64,000 nucleotides of DNA, taken from Paraburkholderia graminis C4D1M. Its GTDB lineage: Bacteria; Pseudomonadota; Gammaproteobacteria; Burkholderiales; Burkholderiaceae. Made by a program: the position numbers and the translations under genes. Location of the stretch: contig NZ_ABLD01000011.1 of assembly GCF_000172415.1 (NCBI RefSeq), forward strand, positions 1 through 64,000, written 5' to 3'. Of the stretch, positions 1-9,020 are shown in pieces (within the stretch, counting starts at the first letter, position 1; the number at the start of each line of letters is the position of its first letter). Below the pieces are notes generated by a model. It saw only the letters and a program-made list of their open reading frames with translations. It ran no database searches and had not been told where the DNA came from.

Positions 1-72
1 ATTAATGCGATGCGGTCCGCAACCCGTCAACCCCTTCTCTGCAATTATTTTCGAAAAGTTCAGAAGTGCAAG

Positions 73-92
73 AAAAAGCGGCAACAAGCCGC
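73..92 (-). terminator. Rho-independent terminator of the cobW-cobN-chlI/D operon
   Basis: Read on the minus strand, a perfect 5-bp GC stem (GCGGC / GCCGC, loop TTGTT) is followed directly by five U residues. It lies about 90 nt beyond the stop of the VWA reading frame, at the end of the minus-strand cobalamin operon. The stem is short but all G-C. Nothing else is recognisable in positions 1-182. Confidence 0.6.
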
Positions 93-182
93 ACTCTTCT
101 CCGGCGAATAGAATAGTTAGTTATCCAATGAAAATATTTGTCACTGAATAGGAGCCTGGTCGTCGGCAGATCTTCTCGCCCT

Positions 183-887
183 TCAGCCGATCAATTCTTC
201 CGGCGTCAGGTGCCGCGCGCCCCAGGCGGTAGCCAGTCTCTCGCAGCGGCCAAGCCGTATCGTGCCGTGCTCGAAGTCGACGAATACGATCTCGTCCGCG
301 TGAGGAGGCCGTGCCGCCTCATCTGTTGTGCGTCCATCGGTGAGTATCCACACCCAGCGCTGCTGCGCGGGCTTGCGCCGCGCGCTGCGCTCGAGCAGTT
401 GCGTGGCGCACTGAACGCCCGCTGCGAACGGCGTACCGCCGCCACCGCCGACCGGCTCGAGCCATCGCTCGTTCCACCAGCGCGGCACGGCGGGACCGAA
501 ACGCAAATCCGCACCCGCTCCACCGAAGCAGACCAGCGCAGCTTCCGCACGCATCGCGCTCGCGCGGTCGAACAGCGCAATCAGCAAACCCTTGGCAAGC
601 GCGAGACGCTCTCCGGCCAGCATCGAGCCCGAACAGTCCAGCACGAAGCAATGCAGCACACCGCCGCGCGGTACATCACGCATGAAGCGCAGATCTTCGG
701 CACTCAGCGCGCGCCGCCGTTGTTTCCCCATCGCGGCGAATGTCTGCGGCCATGCGATACGCCGGCTCGAATTACCACGCATCTCAAGACGCGCATCGCC
801 ACGCGAACGCAAGACCGCATCCGCCTTTTGCCGCCATCGAAAACCGCTGTCCAACTCAGCGGCGGCGCCCTTCCGATGGCTCAGCGT
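183..887 (-). CDS. VWA (MIDAS) part of ChlD-type cobalt chelatase subunit, reached by -1 frameshift
   Basis: This frame encodes the C-terminal integrin-I/VWA half of a ChlD/CobT-like metallochelatase subunit, about 234 residues from the frameshift point. Visible features are the family box ending AEDLRFM, the MIDAS motif DCSGSM and a later TDGRT motif. The frame stays open back to a TTG at 959, but there is no ATG or GTG with a Shine-Dalgarno site near the beginning of the domain. It overlaps the end of the upstream ATPase frame, which sits in the other register at a run of seven A residues. The simplest reading is that it is not an independent gene but is fused to the ATPase by -1 frameshifting, giving a product of about 599 residues. 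A separate protein from the weak TTG start is the alternative. Confidence 0.8.
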   Translation of the reverse strand, partial: TLSHRKGAAAELDSGFRWRQKADAVLRSRGDARLEMRGNSSRRIAWPQTFAAMGKQRRRALSAEDLRFMRDVPRGGVLHCFVLDCSGSMLAGERLALAKGLLIALFDRASAMRAEAALVCFGGAGADLRFGPAVPRWWNERWLEPVGGGGGTPFAAGVQCATQLLERSARRKPAQQRWVWILTDGRTTDEAARPPHADEIVFVDFEHGTIRLGRCERLATAWGARHLTPEELIG

Positions 888-893
888 TTTTTT
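833..893 (-). other. Candidate programmed -1 ribosomal frameshift signal in chlD
   Basis: On the minus strand the ATPase frame reads GTA AAA AAA CGC TGA, so the heptamer A-AAA-AAA (893-887) lies in register for a -1 slip. After six nucleotides, including the zero-frame stop, comes a perfect 7-bp outer stem (GCCATCG 880-874 with CGATGGC 839-833). It encloses a perfect 6-bp inner stem (CCGCTG 862-857 with CAGCGG 849-844). Slipping back one base joins the frame that encodes the VWA domain. Slippery site, spacer length and downstream structure all match known -1 frameshift signals. Programmed frameshifting in bacterial chlD genes has been reported, as far as I recall. Confidence 0.8.
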
Positions 894-1981
894 ACGTTGA
901 GCGGGATAACGCCTTTGACGTGCGTCGTCGTGGCCGGCTGCGGTGGCAGATAACCCCAATCGCCTTCGCCGCGAGCGGCCTCGTCTGGCGAAGGTGAAGA
1001 GGAAGACGAAGGCGAATGCGCAGTCGAGCCCCGCTGCGACTCACGCGAGGACTCCGTCTCGCTATCCCGCGCACTACTCGCAGACGACGCTCCCCGCTCA
1101 CGCCGCCGATGCATCAGCACCGCATCCGCGACGCGCTCGACATGCTGCGGCGTCACCGCGTCCGCAAGCTCGAACGCCGCGAGCGCACGTGCCGCGCGAA
1201 GCATCACGAGATCGGCGCGCAAGCCATCCACGGCGGCGTCGATACACAACGCACTGACGTGCGCGTGCACTGCGTCGTCGAAAGAAAGCTGCGGCAGCGC
1301 CTCGCGCGCCGCATGAATCCGCTCGACGTACCGCGCCTGCTCCTGCGCATAAGCCGCACGAAAACCAGCAGCATCCAGATCGAACGCGAGCCGTGCCTTC
1401 ACGATCTGCTCACGCACGCGCGGCTCGAAACAGTTTTGCAACTCCACCATCAGGCCAAAACGGTCGATCAATTGCGGCCGCAACTCGCCCTCTTCAGGAT
1501 TCATCGTGCCGATCAGCACGAAGCTCGCCTCATGACTATGCGATACGCCATCGCGTTCGACGGTATTCACGCCGCTCGCCGCCGCATCGAGCAACGCATC
1601 GACGAGCGCATCGGGCAGCAGATTCACTTCGTCCACATACAGCACGCCGCGATGCGCCTTCGCGAGCAGCCCGGGCGAGAAGCGCACGGAGCCGTCGCGC
1701 AGCACCGTTTCAATATCGAGCGTGCCGATCAAACGATCCTCGCTTGCGCCGAGCGGCAGGTTCACGAGTTGCCCTTCCGGCAGCAACTCGGCGAGCGCAC
1801 GCGCTGCCGTCGATTTCGCCGTGCCGCGCGGCCCGCTGACCAGCACGCCGCCGATGCCCGGATCGATCGCCGCGAGCAGCAATGCCTGCTGCAACGCGGG
1901 CTGTCCGATCAACGCGGCAAACGGAAACGCGGGTCTTTTCTGCGGCGCGCCGTCGCGTGCATCGTGCGTGGCGGCATTCAT
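881..1981 (-). CDS. ChlI/ChlD-type AAA+ ATPase subunit of cobalt chelatase
   Basis: AAA+ ATPase of the magnesium/cobalt chelatase family, 366 residues in the zero frame, expected to power CobN-dependent cobalt insertion into the corrin ring in the cytoplasm. Walker A is at residues 50-57 (GPRGTAKS) and Walker B around 112-119 (VLYVDEVN), followed by the RPQLIDRFGL sensor region. The last 70 or so residues are a Ser/Pro/acidic linker. That linker is typical of the middle of ChlD rather than the end of a plain ChlI, which supports continuation into the VWA frame. The ATG at 1981 overlaps the cobN stop (ATGA), indicating translational coupling. An upstream extension of the frame lies inside cobN and was not used. 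Confidence 0.92.
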   Translation of the reverse strand: MNAATHDARDGAPQKRPAFPFAALIGQPALQQALLLAAIDPGIGGVLVSGPRGTAKSTAARALAELLPEGQLVNLPLGASEDRLIGTLDIETVLRDGSVRFSPGLLAKAHRGVLYVDEVNLLPDALVDALLDAAASGVNTVERDGVSHSHEASFVLIGTMNPEEGELRPQLIDRFGLMVELQNCFEPRVREQIVKARLAFDLDAAGFRAAYAQEQARYVERIHAAREALPQLSFDDAVHAHVSALCIDAAVDGLRADLVMLRAARALAAFELADAVTPQHVERVADAVLMHRRRERGASSASSARDSETESSRESQRGSTAHSPSSSSSPSPDEAARGEGDWGYLPPQPATTTHVKGVIPLNVKKR

Positions 1982-4900
1982 GATTGCATTCCTTCGATCT
2001 GCTGTTCGCTCGCGAGCAGATGCTGTTCGACCTGCGCGCGATAGTCGCCAGGCGCCTGCCACAAACCGCGCTGCATCGCTTCGAGCAGACGCTCGCAAAT
2101 CGAATGCAGCGCATGCGGATTGTGCTGTTGCAAGAACTCGCGCGTGTCGCGATCGTTCAGATAAGCATCGGCGACGAGCGCATATTGATGATCCGCGACC
2201 ACGCGCGCGGTCGCGTCATAGCCGTAGAGATAATCGACCGTGGCCGCGATTTCCGAAGCGCCCTTATAACCGTGGCGCTTCACACCGTCGATCCATTTAG
2301 GGTTGACCACGCGCGAGCGGATCACGCGCGCGATTTCCTCATGAAGCGTGCGAACGCGCGGCGCGGCCGGATTGCTGTGATCGGCGTGATAGACGCTCGG
2401 CTGATTGCCCGCGAGATGCCGCACGGCCGCCACCATGCCACCCTGAAACTGATAATAGTCGTTCGAATCCAGCAGATCGTGCTCGCGGTTGTCCTGATTC
2501 TGCAAGACGACATCCATTGCGGCGAGGCGTGCGCCGAACGCCTGACGCGCCTCTTCGCCCGCACTCTTCTGCGTGTACGCATAACCGCCCCACGCCTGGT
2601 AAGCATTCGCGAGGTCCGCGTCGGTCTGCCACTGTTGCGAGTCGATCATGTCCTGCAAGCCCGCGCCATACGCGCCGGGCCGCGCGCTGAACACGCGCCA
2701 GCCGGCGCGCTTGCGTGCTTCGGCGGCGTCCATGCCGCGCGCGATCAACGCATCGCGTTCACGCAGAACACGCGCGCGAATCGGATTGAGCTCCGCGGGT
2801 TCGTCGAGTTCGGCGACGGCCTGCACTGCCGCATCGAAGAGGTGCATCACGTTGGCGAAAGCGTCGCGGAAAAAACCGGACACGCGCAACGTGACGTCGA
2901 TACGCGGGCGGTCGAACGCTTCGATCGGCATGATCTCGAAGTCGGTCACGCGATGGCTGCCAGGCGCCCACTTCGGCCGCACCCCGAGCAGCGCAAGCGC
3001 CTGCGCGATGTCGTCGCCGCCGGTACGCATGGTCGCGGTGCCCCATACGGAAAGACCGATCGCGCGCGGATAATCGCCGTGTTCCTGCAGATGCCGCTCG
3101 ATCAATTGCTGAGCCGACTTGAGCCCGAGCGACCAGGCGGCTTGCGTGGGAACCGCGCGCGTGTCGACCGAATAAAAGTTGCGCCCTGTGGGAAGCACAT
3201 CGGGCCGGCCACGCGATGGCGAACCGCTCGGCCCCGGCGGCACGAAACGCCCTTCGAGGCCGCGCTTCAGATGCAGCATTTCCTGGGGGCCGCATGCGTC
3301 GAGCCGCGGCAGCACGTCGTTGCGCAAACGTTCGAGTACGCGTGATGCTTGCGGCAGGCTGACTTCGGCGAAAGCGTTTGAAGCGTCGCCTTGCTCCTTG
3401 CACATTGCACGCAGCATGTCGGCTGCGAGCAGTTCGAGACGCTCGCGCGTATCGCCGCAATGCCGCCACGGCGCGTCGCTCACGCGTTGCAGAACATCGG
3501 AACGCGGACCCGTCCATGCCGCCGACCAATCGACAGACAACGGATCGAAGAACCGATCGATGTTCAGATCGCGCGCCAACGCATCGATCAAACCTGCGTT
3601 GCCGCCTTGCCCATCGCCGACGGGAAAGCGCCCCAGCGCGAGCAACGTATCGCGCCGTTGCACGCCGTGCGGCGATTGACCGAACGTATGCAACCCATCG
3701 CGAATCTGCGCCTCTTTCAATTCGCAGAGCCACGCATCGACGCGGGTCAACAGCACATCTTCATCGTCCTCGCCGTTCGGCTCCGACAGGCTCAGCTCTT
3801 CATGCAACCTGTGTTCTACGATGGTCGCGAGAATCGTGCGGCGCAACAGCTTCGAGCGGCGCGGATCGACCATCAATGCTTCATAGTATTCATCGACCTG
3901 GCGCTCGAGATCCTGCAGCGGCCCATAGCTTTCCGCGCGCGTGAGCGGCGGCATCAGGTGATCGACGATCACCGCCTGCGCACGGCGTTTCGCCTGGCTG
4001 CCCTCGCCCGGATCGTTAACGATGAACGGATACAGATGCGGCATCGGCCCGAGAATCAGATCGGGCCAACAGGTGTCGCTCAATGCGACGCTCTTGCCCG
4101 GCAGCCATTCCAGGTTGCCATGCTTGCCGACATGCACGATTGCGTCGATGCCGAACTGATGACGCAGCCAGAAATAGAACGCCAGGTACGCATGCGGGGG
4201 CACCAGTTCGGCGTCGTGATAGCTCGCGTAATCGCCCTGGTCGCGTGAACGCGACGGCTGAATGCCGACGAACACATGACCGCAGCGCCAGCCCGAAATC
4301 ATGAAACGGCCGCGCCGCACGGTCGGGTCCTGGTCCGGCGGCCCCCAACGCGCGTTCAGCGCATCGCGCGTCTGAGCAGGCAGCGCATTGAAATGCGCGA
4401 GGTAGTCGCCAAGCGCAAAGCTTTGCAAAGCGGGCCGCAGATCGCGCACGACGGGATCGTTCGTCACACCTTCGGTCAGCTTCTTCAGCAGCGCGTCGCC
4501 GCCTTCGGGCACGTCGGCCACGCGATAACCTTCGTCGCGCAGCATCGACAGAATGCCGACCACCGACGCCGGCGTGTCCAGCCCGACGCCATTGCCGATG
4601 CGTCCCTCGCTCATCGGATAGTTGGCGAGAATCAGCGCGAGCTTCTTGTCCGCGTTATCGAGCGAACGCAGCCGGCACCAGCGGCGGCTCAGTTCAGCGA
4701 GAAAACGCACGCGTTCGACATCCGGCTGATAGCGGACCACGTCGACTTCCGTATGCGGACAACGATAGGCGAGTCCCTTGAAACTGATCGCGCGCGTGAT
4801 GATGCGGCCGTCCACTTCCGGCAGCGCGATATGCATGGCGATGTCGCGCGAATTGAGGCCCTGGTTGTCCTTCACCCAGTCGTCGCGATTGCCGCCGCTC

Positions 4901-5781
4901 AGGATCACTTGCAGCACCGGCGCATCGCCTGCGAGCGCGAGCGGCTCCGGATCGTCGATCGCAGACGCGGCGAACGCAGTGGTGTTGAGCACTAGCGCGG
5001 CATCATGTTGCGCGCACAACGACTGCACGACTTCCCGGCTCATCGCATCTTTCAGCGACGTGATCGCAATCGGCAGCGGGTTCATGCCTTCGGATTCCAG
5101 CGCGTCGATCAGCGCATCGAACACCGCGGTATTGGCCGCCTGGAGATGCGCCTTGTAGAACAGAATCGCGGCAACGGGCGCGGCATGCCGCCAGCGCGCC
5201 TGCCAGTCGGCGATAGTCGGCGTATCGCATGCGGGATGGTAGAGCGACGCGGCTGGCAACGCGCGCGGCGGCGCCGGTTCGCGGCCCCACCCAAGCGCGC
5301 GATGCGCGATGCAGCGCAGGAACGCCTCGGCGTTCTGCGGCCCGCCTTCGCGCAGATAGCGCCACAGTTGATGGCAGAGATCGGCATCGGCGGTACTGCG
5401 TGCGAGCAGGTTCGGATCTTCCTGCAGATCGCCGGAGAACATCGCGAGCGTCTGCTGTTTGCGCTCGGCAAGCGCGACCACCTGCTCGATGCCGTATGGC
5501 CAGTACGCCTCGCCGCCAAGATGATCGACCACGACGACGCGCGCATGTTGCAACACGTCTTCGACGTAAAAGTCCACGGAGGCCGGCTGCCGCAGATACG
5601 TGACATTCGCGAGGCGCACGCTCGGAAAGCCGTCGCCGAGACGGGGAAACGCGCTCGCGAGCAACGACAGCGTCGTATCCGCGGAACTCAGAATGACGAT
5701 GTCCGCGGGCCGCTGATCGATGCGGATCACGCCTTGCGTATCGTCGACGAAACCGCCCGGCGTGGTGCGCAGCAGATGCAT
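1978..5781 (-). CDS. cobN: Cobaltochelatase large subunit CobN
   Basis: Large subunit of the aerobic-pathway cobalt chelatase, 1267 residues, the usual length for CobN. It binds hydrogenobyrinic acid a,c-diamide and inserts Co(II) with the ATPase partners. The N-terminus (MHLLRTTPGGF) and family segments such as HVGKHGNLEWLPGKS and the C-terminal HLLDSNDYYQFQGG-like region are clear. It is the second gene after the minus-strand cobalamin riboswitch, 14 nt downstream of cobW, and its stop overlaps the start of the ATPase gene. CobS and CobT are absent from the window, so the ChlI/ChlD-type subunits next door presumably replace them. Confidence 0.97.
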   Translation of the reverse strand: MHLLRTTPGGFVDDTQGVIRIDQRPADIVILSSADTTLSLLASAFPRLGDGFPSVRLANVTYLRQPASVDFYVEDVLQHARVVVVDHLGGEAYWPYGIEQVVALAERKQQTLAMFSGDLQEDPNLLARSTADADLCHQLWRYLREGGPQNAEAFLRCIAHRALGWGREPAPPRALPAASLYHPACDTPTIADWQARWRHAAPVAAILFYKAHLQAANTAVFDALIDALESEGMNPLPIAITSLKDAMSREVVQSLCAQHDAALVLNTTAFAASAIDDPEPLALAGDAPVLQVILSGGNRDDWVKDNQGLNSRDIAMHIALPEVDGRIITRAISFKGLAYRCPHTEVDVVRYQPDVERVRFLAELSRRWCRLRSLDNADKKLALILANYPMSEGRIGNGVGLDTPASVVGILSMLRDEGYRVADVPEGGDALLKKLTEGVTNDPVVRDLRPALQSFALGDYLAHFNALPAQTRDALNARWGPPDQDPTVRRGRFMISGWRCGHVFVGIQPSRSRDQGDYASYHDAELVPPHAYLAFYFWLRHQFGIDAIVHVGKHGNLEWLPGKSVALSDTCWPDLILGPMPHLYPFIVNDPGEGSQAKRRAQAVIVDHLMPPLTRAESYGPLQDLERQVDEYYEALMVDPRRSKLLRRTILATIVEHRLHEELSLSEPNGEDDEDVLLTRVDAWLCELKEAQIRDGLHTFGQSPHGVQRRDTLLALGRFPVGDGQGGNAGLIDALARDLNIDRFFDPLSVDWSAAWTGPRSDVLQRVSDAPWRHCGDTRERLELLAADMLRAMCKEQGDASNAFAEVSLPQASRVLERLRNDVLPRLDACGPQEMLHLKRGLEGRFVPPGPSGSPSRGRPDVLPTGRNFYSVDTRAVPTQAAWSLGLKSAQQLIERHLQEHGDYPRAIGLSVWGTATMRTGGDDIAQALALLGVRPKWAPGSHRVTDFEIMPIEAFDRPRIDVTLRVSGFFRDAFANVMHLFDAAVQAVAELDEPAELNPIRARVLRERDALIARGMDAAEARKRAGWRVFSARPGAYGAGLQDMIDSQQWQTDADLANAYQAWGGYAYTQKSAGEEARQAFGARLAAMDVVLQNQDNREHDLLDSNDYYQFQGGMVAAVRHLAGNQPSVYHADHSNPAAPRVRTLHEEIARVIRSRVVNPKWIDGVKRHGYKGASEIAATVDYLYGYDATARVVADHQYALVADAYLNDRDTREFLQQHNPHALHSICERLLEAMQRGLWQAPGDYRAQVEQHLLASEQQIEGMQS

Positions 5782-5795
5782 GTGTCTATACCTGC

Positions 5796-6905
5796 TTACG
5801 TCTGTTGCGCGGCGACAGCGGCTGCAACGCCGAGCCCCGCGTCGAACGCGCGTTGCAGCGCAGCCTGGTCGAGGTCTTCACCGATCAGCACGAAGCGGCT
5901 TTCGGCGCCTTCGCCTAGTTCTTCCAGTTCACCTTGCTGCCAGCGTCGATCGAAATAACTATCGAAGCGCCGGCCCACGCCTTGAACGACGAGCCGCATC
6001 GGCGCGCCCGGCAACGCCGCGAAACCCTTCACGCGATAAATCGTGTTGTTTTCCACGAGTCCTTGCAGCGCGGCGATCACCGCTTCACGCGACTGTGCCT
6101 TTGCATTCACGACCACCGAATCGAACTCATCGTGATGATGATTGGCGTCGTCGGCCGAACCGTGGTGATCGTGGCGCAAGTGAATGGTTTCCTCCGACGC
6201 CGCTTCAAGCCCGAACAACGCATGCAGATCGAGTTCGCCTTTATGCGCGCGCACGATCTTCACCTGCGGCGGAATTTCGGCGCGAATCACGGCTTCGACC
6301 GCGTTCTGGCCTGCTTCGTCGAGCAGATCGGTCTTGTTCAGAATCACCAGATCCGCAGCCGACAACTGATCCTCGAACAATTCGTGCAGCGGCGACTCGT
6401 GGTCGAGATTCGGATCGGCCTTGCGTTGCGCGTCGACAGCAAGCGGGTTTTCGGCGAACTGACCGCTTGCCGCAGCGGGTCCATCGACCACCGTAATCAC
6501 CGCATCCACAGTGAAACTGTTCTTGATCTGCGGCCAGTTGAACGCCTGCACGAGCGGCTTCGGCAACGCGAGCCCCGACGTTTCGATCAGCACATGGTCG
6601 ATCTGCTCACGGCGCTCGACGAGTTTTTCCATCACCGGAAAGAACTCTTCCTGGACCGTGCAGCACAGGCAACCGTTCGCCAGTTCATACAATTGGCCTT
6701 CGGTCTCGACGCCGTTTTCATCGCAACCAATGCCGCAACCTTTGAGGATTTCACCGTCTATGCCGATCTCGCCGAACTCGTTGACGATCACCGCAATGCG
6801 CTTGCCGCCCGCGTTCCGAAGAATGTGCCGCAGCAACGTCGTCTTGCCGCTGCCGAGAAAGCCCGTGACGATGGTGACGGGAATCTTGCGCATCTGAACT
6901 TGCAT
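5796..6905 (-). CDS. cobW: CobW-type G3E GTPase (cobalt/zinc metallochaperone)
   Basis: G3E-family P-loop GTPase of 369 residues, thought to deliver or allocate cobalt for cobalamin synthesis. The Walker A motif GFLGSGKTT lies at about residues 15-23, the CxCC metal site (GCLCC) at 78-82, and a His-rich stretch (DHHGSADDANHHHDE) sits before the C-terminal CobW_C domain. The ATG at 6905 gives MQVQMRKIPVTIV; a second ATG four codons in is possible. It is the first gene downstream of the minus-strand cobalamin riboswitch, which makes it B12-repressed by inference, and it is followed by cobN. Confidence 0.95.
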   Translation of the reverse strand: MQVQMRKIPVTIVTGFLGSGKTTLLRHILRNAGGKRIAVIVNEFGEIGIDGEILKGCGIGCDENGVETEGQLYELANGCLCCTVQEEFFPVMEKLVERREQIDHVLIETSGLALPKPLVQAFNWPQIKNSFTVDAVITVVDGPAAASGQFAENPLAVDAQRKADPNLDHESPLHELFEDQLSAADLVILNKTDLLDEAGQNAVEAVIRAEIPPQVKIVRAHKGELDLHALFGLEAASEETIHLRHDHHGSADDANHHHDEFDSVVVNAKAQSREAVIAALQGLVENNTIYRVKGFAALPGAPMRLVVQGVGRRFDSYFDRRWQQGELEELGEGAESRFVLIGEDLDQAALQRAFDAGLGVAAAVAAQQT

Positions 6906-7079
6906 GGTGAGTCCATCCGTGAGAGTTGCATCTGCTGGCCGGCCGAATCACGCGCTTTGCGCATGACGTCGCATCGCAAAACGCGGGGACGCACGACGGC
7001 CTTGCCGCTACACCAGGGAAACGCAGAATACGGGTATGAGGTCATGAGCGCAGCGCCGCTTCCCCGCGGCGTTCGCCCT

Positions 7080-7336
7080 TCGTGTTCCGGCCGGTATCCG
7101 GGCTGGCGAAAGCGCCGCTTCCCCTTCCCGGACGAGTGATTTCTCGCCCAGTGGTGATATGCCGACGCGGCCTTGCGCGTGGACATCGAAGCCGGCTCCG
7201 CGGCGCCATGCAAACCGCCATGACGTCGCTTTTCGCTTACCGTTGCGGGGGCAGCACAGGTTGACCCGATCCATGCGAGGCGGGCGCCCTGTTTCCCGTT
7301 TAACTGCATGCGCACGAGCGCGCACACGAGCACCAG
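7080..7336 (-). promoter_or_regulatory. Cobalamin riboswitch controlling cobW-cobN-chlI/D
   Basis: Read on the minus strand it carries the conserved cobalamin-riboswitch blocks in order: GTTAAACGGGAAACAGG near 7310-7290, the B12-box region ACCTGTGCTGCCCCCGCAAC with GGTAAGCG near 7262-7235, a GGGAAGG block, and AGCCCGGATACCGGCC at 7104-7089. It starts a few bases after a good minus-strand promoter and ends about 180 nt before cobW. By family knowledge, adenosylcobalamin binding would lower expression of the genes downstream. Confidence 0.93.
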
Positions 7337-7347
7337 AAGTGCGTGCG

Positions 7348-7376
7348 AGTGTAGGCCGCGCGCCTTGCGCCGTCAA
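7348..7376 (-). promoter_or_regulatory. Predicted sigma-70 promoter of the cobW operon
   Basis: On the minus strand TTGACG (7376-7371) and TACACT (7353-7348) are separated by exactly 17 nt. The predicted start point falls just before the first conserved riboswitch base. It lies in the roughly 100-bp spacer between the two divergent riboswitches. Confidence 0.55.
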
Positions 7377-7435
7377 GAAAACGCAAGCCCCGCACGCTTA
7401 TCGGACGGGCTTGCCGTGTGCTATCGTATGCGCGC

Positions 7436-7655
7436 GTCTGGTGCCCGCACATGCGCTCGCGTGTGCAGTTAAACGGGAAACAGGCAGCGCGCTTGCGCTC
7501 AACCTGTGCTGTCCCCGCAACGGTAAGCGACCGGCGGCGCGATTATTTTTTGCGCCGCACATGCGTTTTCAGTGCCACTGTCCAGCACATTCGAACGAAT
7601 GTGGGCGGGAAGGCAAAGCGCATGAGGCCGCCAGCCCGGATACCGGCCAGACGCG
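7436..7655 (+). promoter_or_regulatory. Cobalamin riboswitch controlling cobA-cbiG-cobO-cobB-bluB
   Basis: Plus-strand copy of the cobalamin riboswitch. It has AGTTAAACGGGAAACAGG at about 7466-7483, ACCTGTGCTGTCCCCGCAAC at 7502-7521 followed by GGTAAGCG, the CAGTGCCACTGT hairpin near 7570-7581, GGGAAGGC near 7607, and AGCCCGGATACCGGCC at 7633-7648. It precedes cobA by about 170-210 nt. It is divergent from, and shares core blocks with, the minus-strand copy 100 bp away. Confidence 0.95.
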
Positions 7656-7821
7656 GAGGCGGCCGTGCGTTCTCAACGTCACGCCGCCGGCCGCCGGAAT
7701 CCGCGAGGGACGGATGTGAAGGCGCTCAAGCACGACTTAGGGAAGCGGTCTGCAATCCGCGTTTGCTGTCGTGCGCGAATGCACAGTTTCGAATGACTTC
7801 AATTTCCATCACATTGCGTGT

Positions 7822-8592
7822 ATGTCGACGCTGCATGATTGCATGTGCGCCGACGCGGCGCATGCCGCGATGAAACGCGCATGGCTGATCGGCGCAGGCC
7901 CCGGCGACGTCGAACTGATGACGCTGAAGGCAACCCGCGCGCTCGCGCAAGCCGACGTGATACTCGTCGACGATCTGGTGAACCCCGACGTGCTGCAATT
8001 TGCGCGCGCCGATGCGTGCATCGTGTATGTCGGCAAGCGCGGCGGTCATCCGTCGACGCCGCAACACGGCATCGTCGAACAAATGCTCGCGCATCTGAAC
8101 GAAGGGCGCAGCGTCGCGCGACTCAAAGGCGGCGATCCCTTCGTGTTCGGCAGAGGCGGCGAAGAGCAACAGGCACTGCATGCCGCGGGCGTCGATGTCG
8201 AAATCGTCAGCGGCATCACGGCCGGCATTGCGGCGCCGGCGGCCATCGGCATTCCGGTCACGCACCGCGATCATGCGCAAGGCGTCGTGTTCGTGACCGG
8301 CCACGGCGCGGGCACGAGCGAGCCGGATTGGGCCGCGCTCGCCGCCACGCGCATGACGCTCGTCATCTATATGGGCATGCGGCGGCTAAACGACATCGTC
8401 GGCGCGTTGCTGGCAGCGGGCATGTCGGCACAGACTCCGTGTGCCGCGATCGAATCCGCAACGCGCCCCGAGCAGCGGCATGCGCTCGCCACACTCGGTG
8501 ATTTCGCCGATGCCGTCGCGCGCGCGGGACTCGGCTCGCCCGCGATCGTGGTGATCGGCGGCGTGGCGTCGCTGGCGAAGGATGTCCGATGA
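7822..8592 (+). CDS. cobA: Uroporphyrinogen-III C-methyltransferase (SUMT)
   Basis: Precorrin-2-forming SAM-dependent uroporphyrinogen-III methyltransferase, 256 residues from the ATG at 7822. It shows the SUMT signatures GAGPGD near the N-terminus, VGKRGGHP, the GGDPFVFGRGGEE loop and the SGITAGIAAPAAIGIPVTHRD region. Family homology begins at MKRAWLIGAG, so an ATG at 7870 (240 residues) is an equally likely start; neither has a strong Shine-Dalgarno site. It is the first gene after the plus-strand riboswitch, and its stop overlaps the next ATG (ATGA). As a stand-alone SUMT it supplies precorrin-2 to the B12 branch. Confidence 0.93.
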   Translation: MSTLHDCMCADAAHAAMKRAWLIGAGPGDVELMTLKATRALAQADVILVDDLVNPDVLQFARADACIVYVGKRGGHPSTPQHGIVEQMLAHLNEGRSVARLKGGDPFVFGRGGEEQQALHAAGVDVEIVSGITAGIAAPAAIGIPVTHRDHAQGVVFVTGHGAGTSEPDWAALAATRMTLVIYMGMRRLNDIVGALLAAGMSAQTPCAAIESATRPEQRHALATLGDFADAVARAGLGSPAIVVIGGVASLAKDVR

Positions 8593-9020
8593 AAACGCTT
8601 AGCGTGGGCATCGGTTGCCGCTTGCAGACGTCGGCGGAAGAAATCGAAAACGCTGTGCGCGCAGCGCTCGGCTCGCATTCATTCGAAGACATCGCGGCCG
8701 TCGCCTCGATCGAAACCAAAGCGCAAGAACCCGGCTTGCTTGCGTTCTGCGCGCGCCACAAATTGCCGCTGCAACTCTTCACTCGCGAGCAGATTGCCGC
8801 GCTGCATGTCGCCGAGCCGTCGGCGGCGGCGCGCGAGCATCTCGGCGTCGACGGCGTCTGCGAACCTTGTGCGTTGCTTGGCGCGTCGATCCACGCTGCT
8901 GCTCACACGCCCTATCTCGTCGCTCGCAAAACCGTCCACGCGGGCGTCACCGTGGCGATTGCATCGACCGAACACGCGCTGCCGCGCAGCGCCACCTTCA
9001 CTGACCAGGACCTTCCATGA
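8589..9020 (+). CDS. CbiG C-terminal-domain / CobE-like cobalamin biosynthesis protein
   Basis: A 143-residue protein matching the C-terminal domain of CbiG, found alone as CobE in aerobic-type clusters. It starts MKTLSVGIGCRLQTS, has the small-residue Gly-Cys N-terminal motif and a central G-V-x-x-V-x-E-P segment (GVDGVCEPCALL). CbiG opens the ring-A lactone in the anaerobic route, but the isolated C-terminal domain has a less certain role. It is translationally coupled on both sides, with ATGA overlaps to cobA and cobO. Confidence 0.85.
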   Translation: MKTLSVGIGCRLQTSAEEIENAVRAALGSHSFEDIAAVASIETKAQEPGLLAFCARHKLPLQLFTREQIAALHVAEPSAAAREHLGVDGVCEPCALLGASIHAAAHTPYLVARKTVHAGVTVAIASTEHALPRSATFTDQDLP

